From Larus michahellis (Eukaryota; Chordata; Aves; Charadriiformes; Laridae): a stretch of DNA of 64,000 nucleotides. The stretch lies in NCBI RefSeq assembly GCF_964199755.1, contig NC_133906.1, positions 5,642,001-5,706,000 of the forward strand. Direction: 5' to 3'. The notes below the pieces were generated by a model. It searched no databases and was not told the DNA's origin. It was given only the letters and a program-made list of their open reading frames with translations. The position numbers and the translations under genes were made by a program. This document shows, one piece after another, positions 1 to 10,980 of the stretch (its first letter is position 1; each line of letters begins with the position of its first letter).

Positions 1-1033
1 CATGTGGAATGCGGCTGCTCAAAATGCTTATAAGCCATTCTCCAGTCTCTTGCCACTTTAATCGACTCAGAAGCGCTATCAAAACGGGACCTATTTACTT
101 GCAGAGTGAAGAAGAAGAAAAAAATTATTAAGTATATTGTAAAATAAACAAAAAATAGAACTTATTTTTATTATGGAAAGTGACTATTTTCATCTTTTAT
201 TATATAAAGTATCACACCACTTTGGGTATATGTATCATATAGTGAGTTATTTTTACCATGAAACTTTTTTAACAGTTGTAAGAAAAAAAAATTAAAAAGT
301 TAAAAGTTAAAAAAAATATATATAAAGAAAACATAGCCTAACAGGAGAAATGTGGGGGGTGACTTTATGTGTGTGCACAATGAACAAATGTAAAGGTGTT
401 CCAAGGACCTGCCACGGAACTGATTCGGGCTGAAGAAGCCTCCGAGACTCTGGGCGGGTCTCCTGAGAGAGCGGATCCCCACGACCGACAGCCATCCCGC
501 CTGCTCGGGCACCTGAGAAAGCCTCCCCCTTGGCCCCTTGCTCTGCCTAACACTGCCGTCGCCGTTTTGTTCTGTACAGTGGCTCCGCTTGCTGTTCTTG
601 AACTGGTTCCCTATAGCACGTAGGCACTGCCGCAGCTTGAGGCTAACTGCATTATTTGACTATTGTAATACTATAATACATTTTTTGCTGTGTATGTTGT
701 GTTTATCTGTGTTCACATTATATTCTTCAGCAACTGTACGTATAGAGCACAGGCAGCTTTATCCAAAAGAAGGGGACGAAGGGAAAGGAAGTGGGGAAAT
801 TTATGTTGCTTTGGGAAGTTTGGGGGCAAAATGTGAAATAAGTGCTAAGTAATGCCTAATAAATGACATAGTACTTTTGTGTAAACTCCTCAGCTATGTT
901 ATTTCCCACGTTTGTGCCTTCTTGCTCCCAGCCTTGAGACCTTTTTTGTATATGAAATATGAGGAATGCACTGCTACATAGTTTGTCACGCCTGGACACT
1001 TTAACTTGCAAAGGTTGTAAAGAGCATGAAAAT

Positions 1034-1061
1034 ATTGCAGGTGCCAGAACGTACCTGCAAT
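1034..1061. repeat. Perfect 9-bp inverted repeat (hairpin)
   Basis: ATTGCAGGT at 1034-1042 is matched by ACCTGCAAT at 1053-1061, with a 10-base spacer. The spacer itself (GCCAGAACGT) can pair with ACGTTCTGGTAC at 1130-1141, allowing an alternative larger fold. No known RNA family is recognised. Confidence 0.7.
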
Positions 1062-2786
1062 GTAGTGGCTTTTACTCCCGCTGTCACTTCAGCTGTGGAC
1101 GTCAGCTGGGCTGTAGCTGCTGTTCATCCACGTTCTGGTACTGAGCAGTTGGCTAATTTTTCTACAGCTTTTTAAATGAGCAGAAGTTGCACTATATCCA
1201 TGTGAAGGTGTTCAGCCGACATTTGTCCACCTTAGCAGCACTCTCTTCTCTGCACAAGGAGAGACGTCACGGCTCCAGCCCGTCCTGTTCTCGCATTTGC
1301 TGCAGATTGACCAATTCAGCCAAAGCTTTTCCATCCGCGCTGCTTCATATCCTGCGCTTATGTCTGTCTCCCCAAGGACTGCCATTAACTTCAGCTGTGT
1401 TCGTTGCAAATGCTGAATAGAAATGGAAATCAATGCAGGGATAAATTCTTACCATGAATGTGAGGCAAAAATTGATTCTGGGAGTGAGTTTGATTTTTGG
1501 AGGTTTTTTGGCAGGGCTACCTTTCAGGGTCAGTAAGTACATGCAAAGAGTACCATGGATACCTTGAAGTTTCTCTTACTGTAAGTTTCAAACATCCCCA
1601 TCCAATGACTGTTCCATTACCAGTGTAATGTCTTTCTTTCCCTAATATGGCAAGTATTATGGTCCTTTCTTTGATTTTTCTTTCTCGGAGAGGTATAGTC
1701 AGAGATGACTCCTAGCAGCCATAAGCTCCTTTTTGGGACGCTCACTGGTCTCAGCAAAAAGATTTCAGACCAGGGCTTTCAGCAAAGGATGAGTAGGAAA
1801 GTTGAATCAAGTAAACAGGGCTTTTGTTTGACCGGGGCTTTGGAAGGATGCACAGAATGCAACCCTGCCATGACAAGTATAAATGTTTATTTCCCATTAC
1901 AGAAGAGTGACCATCTAGCCATTGTGCAACCAGAAAGCTCTAACGTGCTTAGTGTTCTTCTGCTACGCCAATCTCTCCTGAACTGCAGCAGTTCATTCAT
2001 ATTTCTTTGTTACCACCAGAGCAACTTGAGCAGAAGGGACATAACCAATATAATAGCCATCTCACAAAATAAATACCAGTATGTGGAGCTGGCAATCAGC
2101 GACACATAAAACAATCACTAGTTAATGTGCCAAACTCTGATTGAAACAGTACAGCTCAGGAGCCAGGGAAAAACTAACCCCAGTTGCAAGTACTTTGGGC
2201 TGCTTTTTGTTTTGAATATAAAGCCAGAAGCTCATAGCAGCTGGCGTTTGTGGTGTACAACAAAGATCACCCAAACTCACAACCTACAGGTTTTAAAAAT
2301 TCGTGCAAGTAACTGCAGACACTTGTGCATATATGTGCCTGGCACACCACTACCATTAATGTTTCATTCCTGCTTAAACCACTTTAATTTCTAAAGCAAG
2401 CAGCTGCTATGGTGTTGGGCAGAAGAAATCGAGACTGAGCAGTGGCTAACAAGCCCTCCGTGTGCTCTGCTACACAATTTGTAGGCACTGAACTGCCACA
2501 GCCTGCAGAAACACGGCCCCTCTTGAACAGCACCCAAAACTGTGTCCAGTTTGTCCCTTGAGCAGCAACACGTATGAGAAAGAAGGTGACATTTACTCGT
2601 GGCCTCGCAGCTGCTGGAGGGTGCTTTACAAGGAATGACCTTGGCTGGCAAGGCACAAGCCATCAACATCTCGTTAACGCATCACTCTGGGACTGATTTA
2701 AGCAAAGTGACCAGCAACAACGCAGCAAGGCTGGCCCTGCTCCGGGCCCTTTTCTACCATGGCACTTCAATGTCAAGCGTTGGGAT

Positions 2787-2810
2787 AAAAAAAAAAAAAA
2801 AAAAAAAAAA
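2787..2810 (+). repeat. Poly(A) run of 24 bases
   Basis: An uninterrupted run of 24 A follows GTTGGGAT. It could be a microsatellite or the tail of a retroposed transcript. Flanking target duplications are not obvious, and the sequence before it is not a gene I recognise. Confidence 0.9.
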
Positions 2811-4525
2811 GATCTATTTTGTAACCAAATGATGCAATTTTTGTATGCTTTTAGGCAGCACTTGCCATTGGATAGTGATGCTTTATGTCAATGATTCTCT
2901 GACCTGCTATAGAATTATTTTATGTTAAGATGACAATAAAAAGCATTCAGATGTGCCAAAAATGTGAGGTTAACTGAGGTGTAATTAGCTCTGAAAGTTC
3001 CTCTGTAACCTGCCTAATGTTACACTAGATTTCAAGAACTGCGGGTACAATGCAGTAGTTTTTACCTCTATAAAGTTTTAATATAAAGTGAAGAAAGATG
3101 CTTACCCTTAAAAAAATGGCAATGCAGACTGGTGTGAACTGATGTATTTTATTAATAGATTTTTCATTGTGATGTAAGTTTAAATAAATTGTTGGGTTAT
3201 GGAAGATTGTAACATACCTTGTGTTGTGATGCAGGTCATTTCTGTGTGTGTTTGCGGTGAGTCTGACCTTTCAGAGTGTGTGAGGTAGCTCACGGAAAAC
3301 GATGGGAGGGCTACACACATTCTTCTTGGACAAATCTAGTCAGAGAATGGCTGTAGTTAACTCAAATGCAGTATTAACAGTGGTTACATATTTTGATGGC
3401 ATCACAACCTAATCTTTTAGGAGTCTTACATGCACAGATGAATTAAGCCACATAGTTTTTGAGCCTGGGCATTTTCTTCAATTAAATACTTTATTTGCTG
3501 CTTTTTAACTATTTGAGAAAGGCCTGTAGCAAAAATACACTCATTAACTAATGAAAAAATAAACAAAAAAATATTGGGAATTGGCATCAGAGGAGGTGTG
3601 ATGGAGGAAATAGAAGTCATGCAGCCAACAGCGGCTGACAGGGATCTTGTGATGCCCTGACACAGGTATATTCCAAATTTGCTGCTGCACCTCTGTAGCT
3701 GATTCTTACCAGTGACCCAGATGTAACAGACCTCTTCTGTTCATCGCATTCTGGCCTTAGCATAGAATAAAACAAAGCTCCCACCTAGTCCTCCGCCTTC
3801 GCTCACCCATGCCCCTGTGTAATGCTCACATATTGCTAATCATGCTCCAAACTACGGCCCTTGGAGTTGCCTTTGCCATTCCATACAAAACTACTGACAG
3901 CACTCAGCCAATAAAAACACTTAACACTAATGAGCATCATTAAGCCTGAACTATGAAGGTTAATTACATAATTGTAGCAGATGGTAGCATTTTCACCTAA
4001 AGCAAACCCAGCTGAGCCCACTAAAAAGCTAGCAGGAGCTGTTCAAAAATGCCTAGGTACGGGCTGAAGTCACTGGTTTGCACAACAGTTATTTGTATTG
4101 CTCGTGGCTTTGCAGTGCACGGGTTCCTCGGTTGGCGCTCAAGCAGCCACAGCCTAAGGATAAAACGCTCTTGTTTGTGCTTCAGCTTGCAGCGCTTCAG
4201 GTATTGCTTTTTAGCCATTGGTCTGAGGTAAACAATGCCAAACACCTGTCTAGCCCGCGTTCCTTTACCTTTGTTTTTTCTAGTGGGCAGGGACTAGTTA
4301 CATGGTGGTGTTGTTTGCAGGGTGTTTGGCTGTGGGTTTTGCGTTGCTGTCTGGAGGTCCAGTCGCTTCTGGTCTCTGTGACCTCTTTTACGAGTTACCT
4401 CCCAATTCCTGCTTCAGCTTACCCGAGACAGCCTCGCGGCTCAGTGGGCTAGGCAGCCACAATTGCCTTCGTTATGCCAAGCCCAGGGCGCTCCTGAGTA
4501 ATTCCTTTGGCCTAAGGCCCAGCCA

Positions 4526-4689
4526 GATGTCCGACTGGATCACCGGGTGGCGAGTCCCGCGGGTGAGCCGGGCCAGCATGTTTCCCAGGACAGGCTCCCC
4601 GGCTCCGGCGCGGCGCTGCGCGGGGCCCGCCAGCAGGTGGCGCCGCAGGGCGCGGCACGGCCCGGCCGCTCGGCGGGGTGCGATGGGCG
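4526..4689. promoter_or_regulatory. Short GC-rich patch containing a CTCF consensus
   Basis: About 160 bases of dense CpG sequence lie in an otherwise moderate-GC area. At 4630-4643 it holds CCAGCAGGTGGCGC, which matches every position of the CTCF core CCASYAGRKGGCRS on the + strand. The patch abuts a CR1 copy on its right. No ORF with a recognisable domain is present, so a regulatory or insulator role is more likely than a coding exon. Confidence 0.55.
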
Positions 4690-5077
4690 GAATAGAATAA
4701 TTTCCGTTGGAAGGGACCTGGAAGGATCAGCCAGTCCAACGGCCAGAGCAATTCTGGGATGACCAAACGCTAAAGCACGTTGTAAGGGCATTGTCCAAAC
4801 GCCTCTTAAACAGGCTTGGGGCACCGACCGCCTCTCGGGGAAGCCTCTTTCAGTGTCTGACACCCTCTCGGTAAAGAAACGCTTCCTAACGTCCAGTCTA
4901 AACCTCCCCTGGCGCAGCTTTGAGCCATTCCCACGCATCCTATCACGGGATACGCGGGAGAAGAGCTCAGCACCTCCCTCTCCACAAAGCTGTAGAGAGC
5001 AATGAGGCTGTCCCTCAGCCACCTCCCCTTCAAACAGACAAACCCAAAGTCCTCAGCCACTCCTCGTAGGAGCATGT
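4690..5077 (-). repeat. CR1 LINE 3' end, antisense
   Basis: Read on the minus strand this is a 5'-truncated CR1 tail. On the + strand one sees 'tccgttggaagggacctgga', 'aagaaacgcttcctaacgtc', 'gagccattcccacgcatcct' and 'ctcagccactcctcgtagga', the standard reversed CR1 order. The 3' terminus is at the left, where the ATTCTATG-type repeat is degraded to 'aatagaataa'. It carries no ORF of its own. Confidence 0.9.
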
Positions 5078-6991
5078 GTATGTGTGATATATGGATTTTC
5101 TGGGGAGTTTTAAGTAATAATTTCTCAGGTTTTATTGATCCTGTGCCATCAACTTCCTAGCATTATTCACATTGTTCCTGTGAGGAAAGGAGCCCCTGCT
5201 GTCCCCATGAGCTGCAGTTTGGCACGTGGTCACTGCGGCCAGGAACCTGCAGTTTGCCCCAGCACTCTGCAGGAACCACCAGCAGGAGGGTGACCCTGCC
5301 AAGCCCCACGTGTGACACCTGAGGGTGTCCAACACATCTTCGGCACCATCCCTCTGCAGCAGGATGATGGTTCCATGTGCTGGCACACGGCACAGCTGGT
5401 GCCTATGTTCTGCTGCAGCCTCAGGACAGTGTCATGATGGCAGCGTCACAAGGCTGCTGTTGATGTTGCCACCGTTACTTCAGTGCTGGCACCTTAAGGA
5501 ATAGCACCTGATTCTGCAATACCCTAATTCTGCTGCCGTTTGCTCACAGTCGCTGAAGAGTTTATCACCCAGCCGAGCTGGTAGGTGCACACCCCTGCGG
5601 CTGTTCCTCCGAGCACCTTCAGCCCTCAGAGAGCTGGGCAGGCAGCAAGAAACTCCTTGGGCATGTCACAGAGCACACATGGGGTACAAGCAGTACTTGC
5701 TAGTCTGAGGAAGCTTAAACTTACACCATGACACTCAGGGGCAACCCCATAGTCTCACAAGCAGGAGGAACAGAAGTTGCTGCAAGACTTGTACCTTGTT
5801 CCTACATGATCTCTTGCCCTTCTTCTTTCCCAGGCCTTTTGGGATGCTCAAGATAGTCTGGGATGACACTGCCTTCTCCTACTGTCTCTGATTCTTGTCC
5901 CCATGGCACAAGGATCACTCCTTTTCCGTAAAAATAATCTGTCACAACTACTGTGTCTTACCTGGGGAGGAAGAGTACACATCCTAACTCAGAGAAGTGT
6001 GGAGGGGAGTGAAGAGGGTTAAACGAGTCCCACAGGATCAATGGCTTTTGTGCTCAGAGGATAGCTCAAAACTCTCAGGGAATCAGTCCATTACATTTTC
6101 AGTGGTCCAGTCTGCCAGCTAATCTTCCACCCGCAGCATTTAACCAGGCCATGCCATGTCTCACCTGCACAGGTCAGGGGACTCTGGACCCTGCGCCACT
6201 CCAGGCTGCTGGCTGTGTGCTGCCATCCCGTGCTCCCGCACTGGCACCTTTATCCTGCCCCACCACCTTGTCTATGGCGCTGAGACCCAGATCCTGCACT
6301 AGCGCAGCGGATGAATTTCTGCAAAGACAGAAAAAGCCAGAAATTAGGTACAGGATTTCACCACCCTGGCAAAATGGCAAGAGGCTTTGGTCCAAGGCAG
6401 GGCTATTCCTTACCCTCAGCCTTGGAAACTGTTTCGTCCAGAACTTAAAAATATGGCAGAAGGACCAGCACAAGGCAGACAATAAACATGAAATTTTTCA
6501 CTTGAGGAAAGTGAAATTTTGTGAAGTGACAAGAAACTGAAGCCACGGTCCTCCACTGAGAAGGGCTGTTATTGACAGACAAATGACTGTGCCCTGCTTT
6601 AGACACTTTGCATGCAGAGCAAGGTTACAGGAACCAAATACCACAAAGTAAAGTAATTTACGTGGGGACTTTGCAGCATGCGAGATACTATCATGCTTTC
6701 ACCTAGCATGTGATAAGAGGACATACAACAGGCAGTTGCTACAGAGGAGCTTAAACTTCCTTAATTATATGCCAGCATTTTCTAAACTGACCTAGTTTCT
6801 TCTGGGTAAAGCACTCATTGAATTGTTGGGGTGGCAGGGTATTTTTTAAATATAATTTAATATTTTTTTTACTATGTAGAGGTAAATACCAAAACATGGT
6901 TTAATGCACTAAGATCCAGATAGATCAAGTTGGTTATACCAATAAATAAATGAGATTCTAACATAGCAATAAAACAATTTTTGTCTCACCC
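5078..6991. other. Unique sequence, no gene recognised
   Basis: This is mixed-composition sequence between a CR1 copy and an LTR. The longest frame (6151-6540, 129 codons) has no domain, lies in no obvious exon context and ends by chance. The last 150 bases are AT-rich. Confidence 0.6.
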
Positions 6992-7512
6992 TGTCATGCT
7001 TTAACCCCAGCTGGCAACTAGGACCACGCAGCCCCTTGCTCACTTCTCCCCTTTCCCCTCCAAGAAGGGTGGGGAGAAGAGGGAGAAAAGGAGGAGAAAG
7101 GGAAAAAAATCCCTCACGGGTTGAGATAAAGACAGTTTAATAGAACAGTAATGGAAAATAACAATAGCAATGGTAAAAGAATACACAAAATGAAGTAATA
7201 CAATGCAAGTGGCTCTCACCAGCCCGTCAATTGGTTGCCCAGCCTGTCCCAAGCAGTGATCCTGCCCCCTGGTCCGACCCCCATTTATATACTGAGCATG
7301 ACATCTATGGTATGGAATATTCCCTTGGCCAGCTTGTCCTGCCTGTGCTCCCTCTCAGCTTCGATGGGAAGCTGAAAAAGTCCTTGACTAATATAAACAT
7401 TACCTGGCAACAACTAGAATAATATGTGTTACCAACGTTCCTGTCATACCAAATCTGAAACACGGCAGCCACTGGAGAGAAAACGAACTCTATCCCAGCC
7501 GAAACCAGGACC
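6992..7512 (-). mobile_element. Solo LTR of an avian ERVL-like endogenous retrovirus
   Basis: The 521-bp element is read on the minus strand. It is flanked by perfect 5-bp direct repeats CACCC (6987-6991 and 7513-7517), as expected for ERVL-type integration. Its 5' end on the minus strand is a slightly mutated form of the usual TGTCCTGGTTTC start, and its 3' end reads AAGCATGACA. Inside are a TATA-like AGTATATAAAT (7283-7293 on the + strand) and an ATTAAA signal (7136-7141) next to the characteristic 'actgtctttatctcaacccg'. No internal viral genes remain between LTRs, so it is a recombination-derived solo LTR. Confidence 0.9.
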
Positions 7513-7517
7513 CACCC

Positions 7518-10049
7518 CCAAAACATCTTTGTAAGTAACACAGTTTGAAAAAAAAAATCAGAACTCCTTGCATTGCAGCATATCATTCCTATAGAGTCCT
7601 CTCACGTCATTTCATCCCACATGGACACTGTAGAGTACTTTAGGACAGTCATTAACAACTATCGCTTGGAATTGGTATATATACATATATGCACACTTAT
7701 ATAGCCAATCATACATTCACCTTCAGATTTATTTATTCCTCCTTATGGGCTATTCAAAGCGGTGTGGTGGCTGACATACAAATAGCTGCAATCTAAAAGT
7801 GCTCATAACCTATAAATCAACTTGATCTGCAAATTAAGGAATATTCTGAGCCTCTCAAAAGCCTGTGTTATACTTCTAGTTTGAGCTAAACCTCTACTCT
7901 GAGACAGACTAAAGACAGCTAGGAGTGTGGCTTGGTTTTTTATATGTTGTGTCTTAGCTGATGATGTCCAGCTAAAGCATTTCACCTTCTTGTGAAGCAG
8001 AATCAAACTTTCAGATGTGCAAATCTTGTTTTTCATTGAACCGCCCTCAGTTCATTAATTATCACAGAGCCCTTTATTTATTCCCATTTTTACATGGGGA
8101 AATTAATTAAGAAGTCTTGCTAGACAAATAGCTTAAAGTGGGCATCCAGTGTATTCAAATTCAGAACTTGCTCCTAAGATACCCATGCATAAAATATCTA
8201 TTTTTGTCCCTGACTGAAGTCAGGGGCTAGGAAAGCAACCACCGAATCTGCATTGCTGGAAAGGGAGAATTATAATTTCCTCCATGAAAGGCTGGGTCAG
8301 GAATTTTTCTGCCTGTTTCAAAGGGCAGGAATTGGACAGCTGTCAGGCTGTACACAAGGTTTTTCTTGTTTTTCTGGGTTGCATGTATATGTTTATTACT
8401 GGGACTTCCCAGAAATGATATTTTATTTCCTCTAGTGTTAGAAGTTGTGTAAGAAACACAGTCAGAGTGCAGGCGCTGGGAAAGAGGCCTCAGGTTTAAG
8501 GTACTGAAAAATCTCCCTGCAGATCTGTTTTCCCCAACCGCACCAGAGATGCCTGCGTGACACCGGATAGCTCATTTTACACAAAACATTCCACACTGCA
8601 TAGTCTGGGGACGGGCAGGAAATTAAAGACTCTATCTTACAATCACAGTATATACTTATGAACGGGCACAAGTTAACTTCCAGGTAGCAGTGAAATTCTT
8701 GTATTCCCTAATATGTATGTAAATGCTTGTGTTTAACATTTCAATAGTAAACTACATTGCAGTGAAAAACCGCAAAGCCACACTGAAATTTCCTCTCTTT
8801 AAGAATAACACAAGGGAATTTCCACAATTGCATGCAGCTTACAGGAAGAGAGAAGATCTGCAGCCTTGTTAATATACTCTTAACTCCTTTAATGGACAAG
8901 AAGAAAATATTAAGAACGCTTCAGAGTATGTTTTCCAAATACAGACATTTCAGAAAGGAAATGTGGTAAGTGGGCGACAGCACCCACATGAGACTTCCGG
9001 CTTTTTTAATGTAAGATGCTGGATGAAAATGAAGAAGAAATCCTTTAATGACAGGTTTTAGAATAAGACCCAACAAAATACCAGCGCTCAAAGCAGATGC
9101 AGAACCCCAGAATTAGACATCTGTACTCCCTCATCGTGCACAAAGGTGGCCAGCATGGGGAGCAAAGCTCTGCTGGACCTGCTGAGCAGGGACAGAGCAC
9201 CCGCCCACATCTGAAATCTTTCCTTGTAGTTGGGCTGTAAGCAAACACTGTTCTCTTATGGGATACAACATCCAAAATCCTTTCCTGCAGGAAGGCAGTG
9301 ACCAGGACTCAGCAAAGGGCACTTGGTACGGGGTAAGAGGATTTTTGGTATGTGTTTGGGGTGGTGGGGGAATGAAGAGATGGTGGTTCCTGTTTCTACA
9401 CAATAGATTAGTGAGTAAACCACTTGCCCAGGAAGCTGGGGATTTAGTCTTTCCTCGGTTTGTGAAGGGTGTCTTCAACAGAGACTTTTGTCAAAGCAAA
9501 CCTCCAGACACAACAGGAAACTTCAGCTTCCAAAACAGAGCTGATGCCCAAATCCTCCTTCTGGCCCATAGCTTTTAGATTTATCCTCGATCACCGTAAT
9601 TCATCTAGAATTACATGGCACTTTATCACAAAGAAGGGGCGGTAAAAAAAGGCTGTCTGCTCCACGAGGAGCTCTTACTGGAAAACTCGAGTTACGAGCA
9701 GCAGGTCAGAGACCTTTCAATGTCCTGCCACCACCAGCGGGCTTTCCTCCAGCTGCCCACAGTAAGGGGACTCTCCAAAACCCTCCTAACAGGGAATTAA
9801 ATGTCAGCCCATCCTTGTACTGCGTGAGGAAAAACTTCCTGAGGACTGAAGTTACCCATGTAGTTACCGGAGTCCAGGCACAGGCAAATAAAACGAACAA
9901 TTTCCTAAACTGCTTTTGGTGTGTAATTGTGTGAGCGCTTTCATTCACAGTCAGAGGAACTGAAAAACAAACCTCATCTCCCATCTTTACTGCCAAAGAG
10001 CAGTTATGTGGTACTTCCACCTCAGGAGCCGTGCAGTGGAAGAACACTG
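7518..10049. other. Unique sequence upstream of the PANK3 CpG island
   Basis: No gene, RNA or repeat family is recognised in this 2.5 kb. Frames of up to 115 codons occur on both strands without domains. Enhancer elements for PANK3 could lie here, but none is identified. Confidence 0.6.
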
Positions 10050-10339
10050 GGGCGGCGGCAGCTCAGTCTGACATCCCGGTTCCGCGGGAGCCGCACGGCA
10101 GCGCAGGCCCCTCCTGCCCTGTCCCCGCTTTGGGGGGCGGGGGCGTCCCGCTTCCATACGACCAAGGCGGCTGGGCCACGGCCTGCCCGGCGGCGCGGGA
10201 CCGGCGGGCAGCCATGGCTGCCTGAGGGCTGAGGCACCGCCACCGCCCCTCAGCCGAGGCCCCGCCCCCCGCGGCCCCGCCCGGCGCTGGCGCCTCCCGA
10301 TTGGCTGGGGGTGGTGGGGTGAGGGGCGGGCGGCGCGGG

Positions 10340-10358
10340 GCACGCCGGGAGCTGTAGG
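10340..10358 (-). promoter_or_regulatory. ZNF143/SBS-like site in PANK3 promoter
   Basis: Read on the minus strand the bases are CCTACAGCTCCCGGCGTGC. This follows the ZNF143/STAF pattern CTACAnnTCCCAGnnTGC with one mismatch in the CCCAG part. It lies about 35 bases downstream of the inverted CCAAT box and upstream of the YY1 site, a normal place for a ZNF143 site in a CpG-island promoter. Binding is not shown by sequence alone. Confidence 0.5.
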
Positions 10359-10467
10359 CCGGGGCCGGGCTGCGCCTCCCGGCGCGCCGCGCGCCGCCGC
10401 GTGACGGGGCGGGGGGCAGCGCTGCCGCAGCGGCGGAGGCAGCGCGCGGGCCCCATTGTGTGGCGCG

Positions 10468-10479
10468 GCCGCCATCTTG
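10468..10479 (-). promoter_or_regulatory. YY1-type site near likely PANK3 start
   Basis: GCCGCCATCTTG is the reverse complement of the YY1 core CAAGATGGCGGC. Sites of this form and strand commonly lie at or just after the start in TATA-less housekeeping promoters, which supports initiation close by. Confidence 0.6.
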
Positions 10480-10638
10480 TGCCGGAGGGGCTGCGCGCCG
10501 GGCCGCCACCTCTGTCCCGGACGGGGCCTCCGCAGGGGGCCGGGGCCGCCCCTTCTCCGCCCTGGGACGCTCTCCCCGGCCGCTGCCGTGCCCCGAGGCG
10601 GCGGGAAGGGCTGCCTTCCGCGGCGGCCCCCGGGGCTG

Positions 10639-10689
10639 ATGCGCGGCCTCGGGCAGCGGGACGCAGCCGCCGCGCCGGGCCGGGCGTGA
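10639..10689 (+). other. Upstream ORF 1 in PANK3 leader (16 codons)
   Basis: An ATG followed by 15 sense codons and TGA lies about 290 bases before the PANK3 start. Its product would be MRGLGQRDAAAAPGRA. It sits within the GC-rich leader if transcription begins near 10.45 kb. It could lower or regulate PANK3 translation, but the context after the ATG (C at +4) is not strong. No function is claimed for the peptide. Confidence 0.4.
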
Positions 10690-10745
10690 GGGCCGCCGCC
10701 GCGCCGCCTCCTGCCCCGTCCCTCCCCGCCCCAGCCCGAAAGCCG

Positions 10746-10787
10746 ATGCCGCCACTGGACCAGCGCCTCCCCGGGCCGCGGGCGTAG
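10746..10787 (+). other. Upstream ORF 2 in PANK3 leader (13 codons)
   Basis: A second ATG opens a 13-codon frame (MPPLDQRLPGPRA) ending in TAG, about 190 bases before the PANK3 start. With the first upstream ORF it makes a leader that ribosomes would have to scan past or reinitiate after. Relevance depends on the true transcription start. Confidence 0.4.
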
Positions 10788-10980
10788 CGGTGGGCGCTGC
10801 CAGCGCCGCTCCCCGGGAGGCGGGCGCCCGCCGCCCACCGGCCGCGGATCAGGAGACCGAGGGCCGGCCCCGAGGAGCCGCCGCCCGCCCCATCAGGCGA
10901 GGGTTAGGAGAGCCAGCCCCAGCGCCGCACCCCGCCCGCCCCGGCCGGCTGGAGAACCGGGCAACTGCGGCGGCCGCACC

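Larger units (their letters stand above)
1..4525. other. AT-rich stretch without a recognised gene
   Basis: No ORF here has a recognisable domain or exon-like structure. AATAAA signals on the + strand occur at 858-863, 2935-2940 and 3183-3188. The first is followed by T/GT-rich sequence and could end a transcript entering from the left. A run of 24 A lies at 2787-2810, and a small inverted repeat lies at 1034-1061. In other vertebrates SLIT3 lies upstream of PANK3 in the same direction, so part of this could be its 3' UTR. I cannot recognise SLIT3 coding sequence here. Confidence 0.5.

Noticed and set aside
5271-5293. Second CTCF-like word (CCAGCAGGAGGGTG)
   Set aside because: It breaks the core at two key positions (A for G/T, and GGG for GGC), unlike the full match at 4630.
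9987-10838. Long minus-strand frames (283 and 230 codons) over the PANK3 promoter
   Set aside because: They lie in a CpG island where stop codons are rare. Composition is Pro/Arg/Gly/Ala-rich in every frame, there is no domain, and the opposite strand is explained by the PANK3 promoter and leader.
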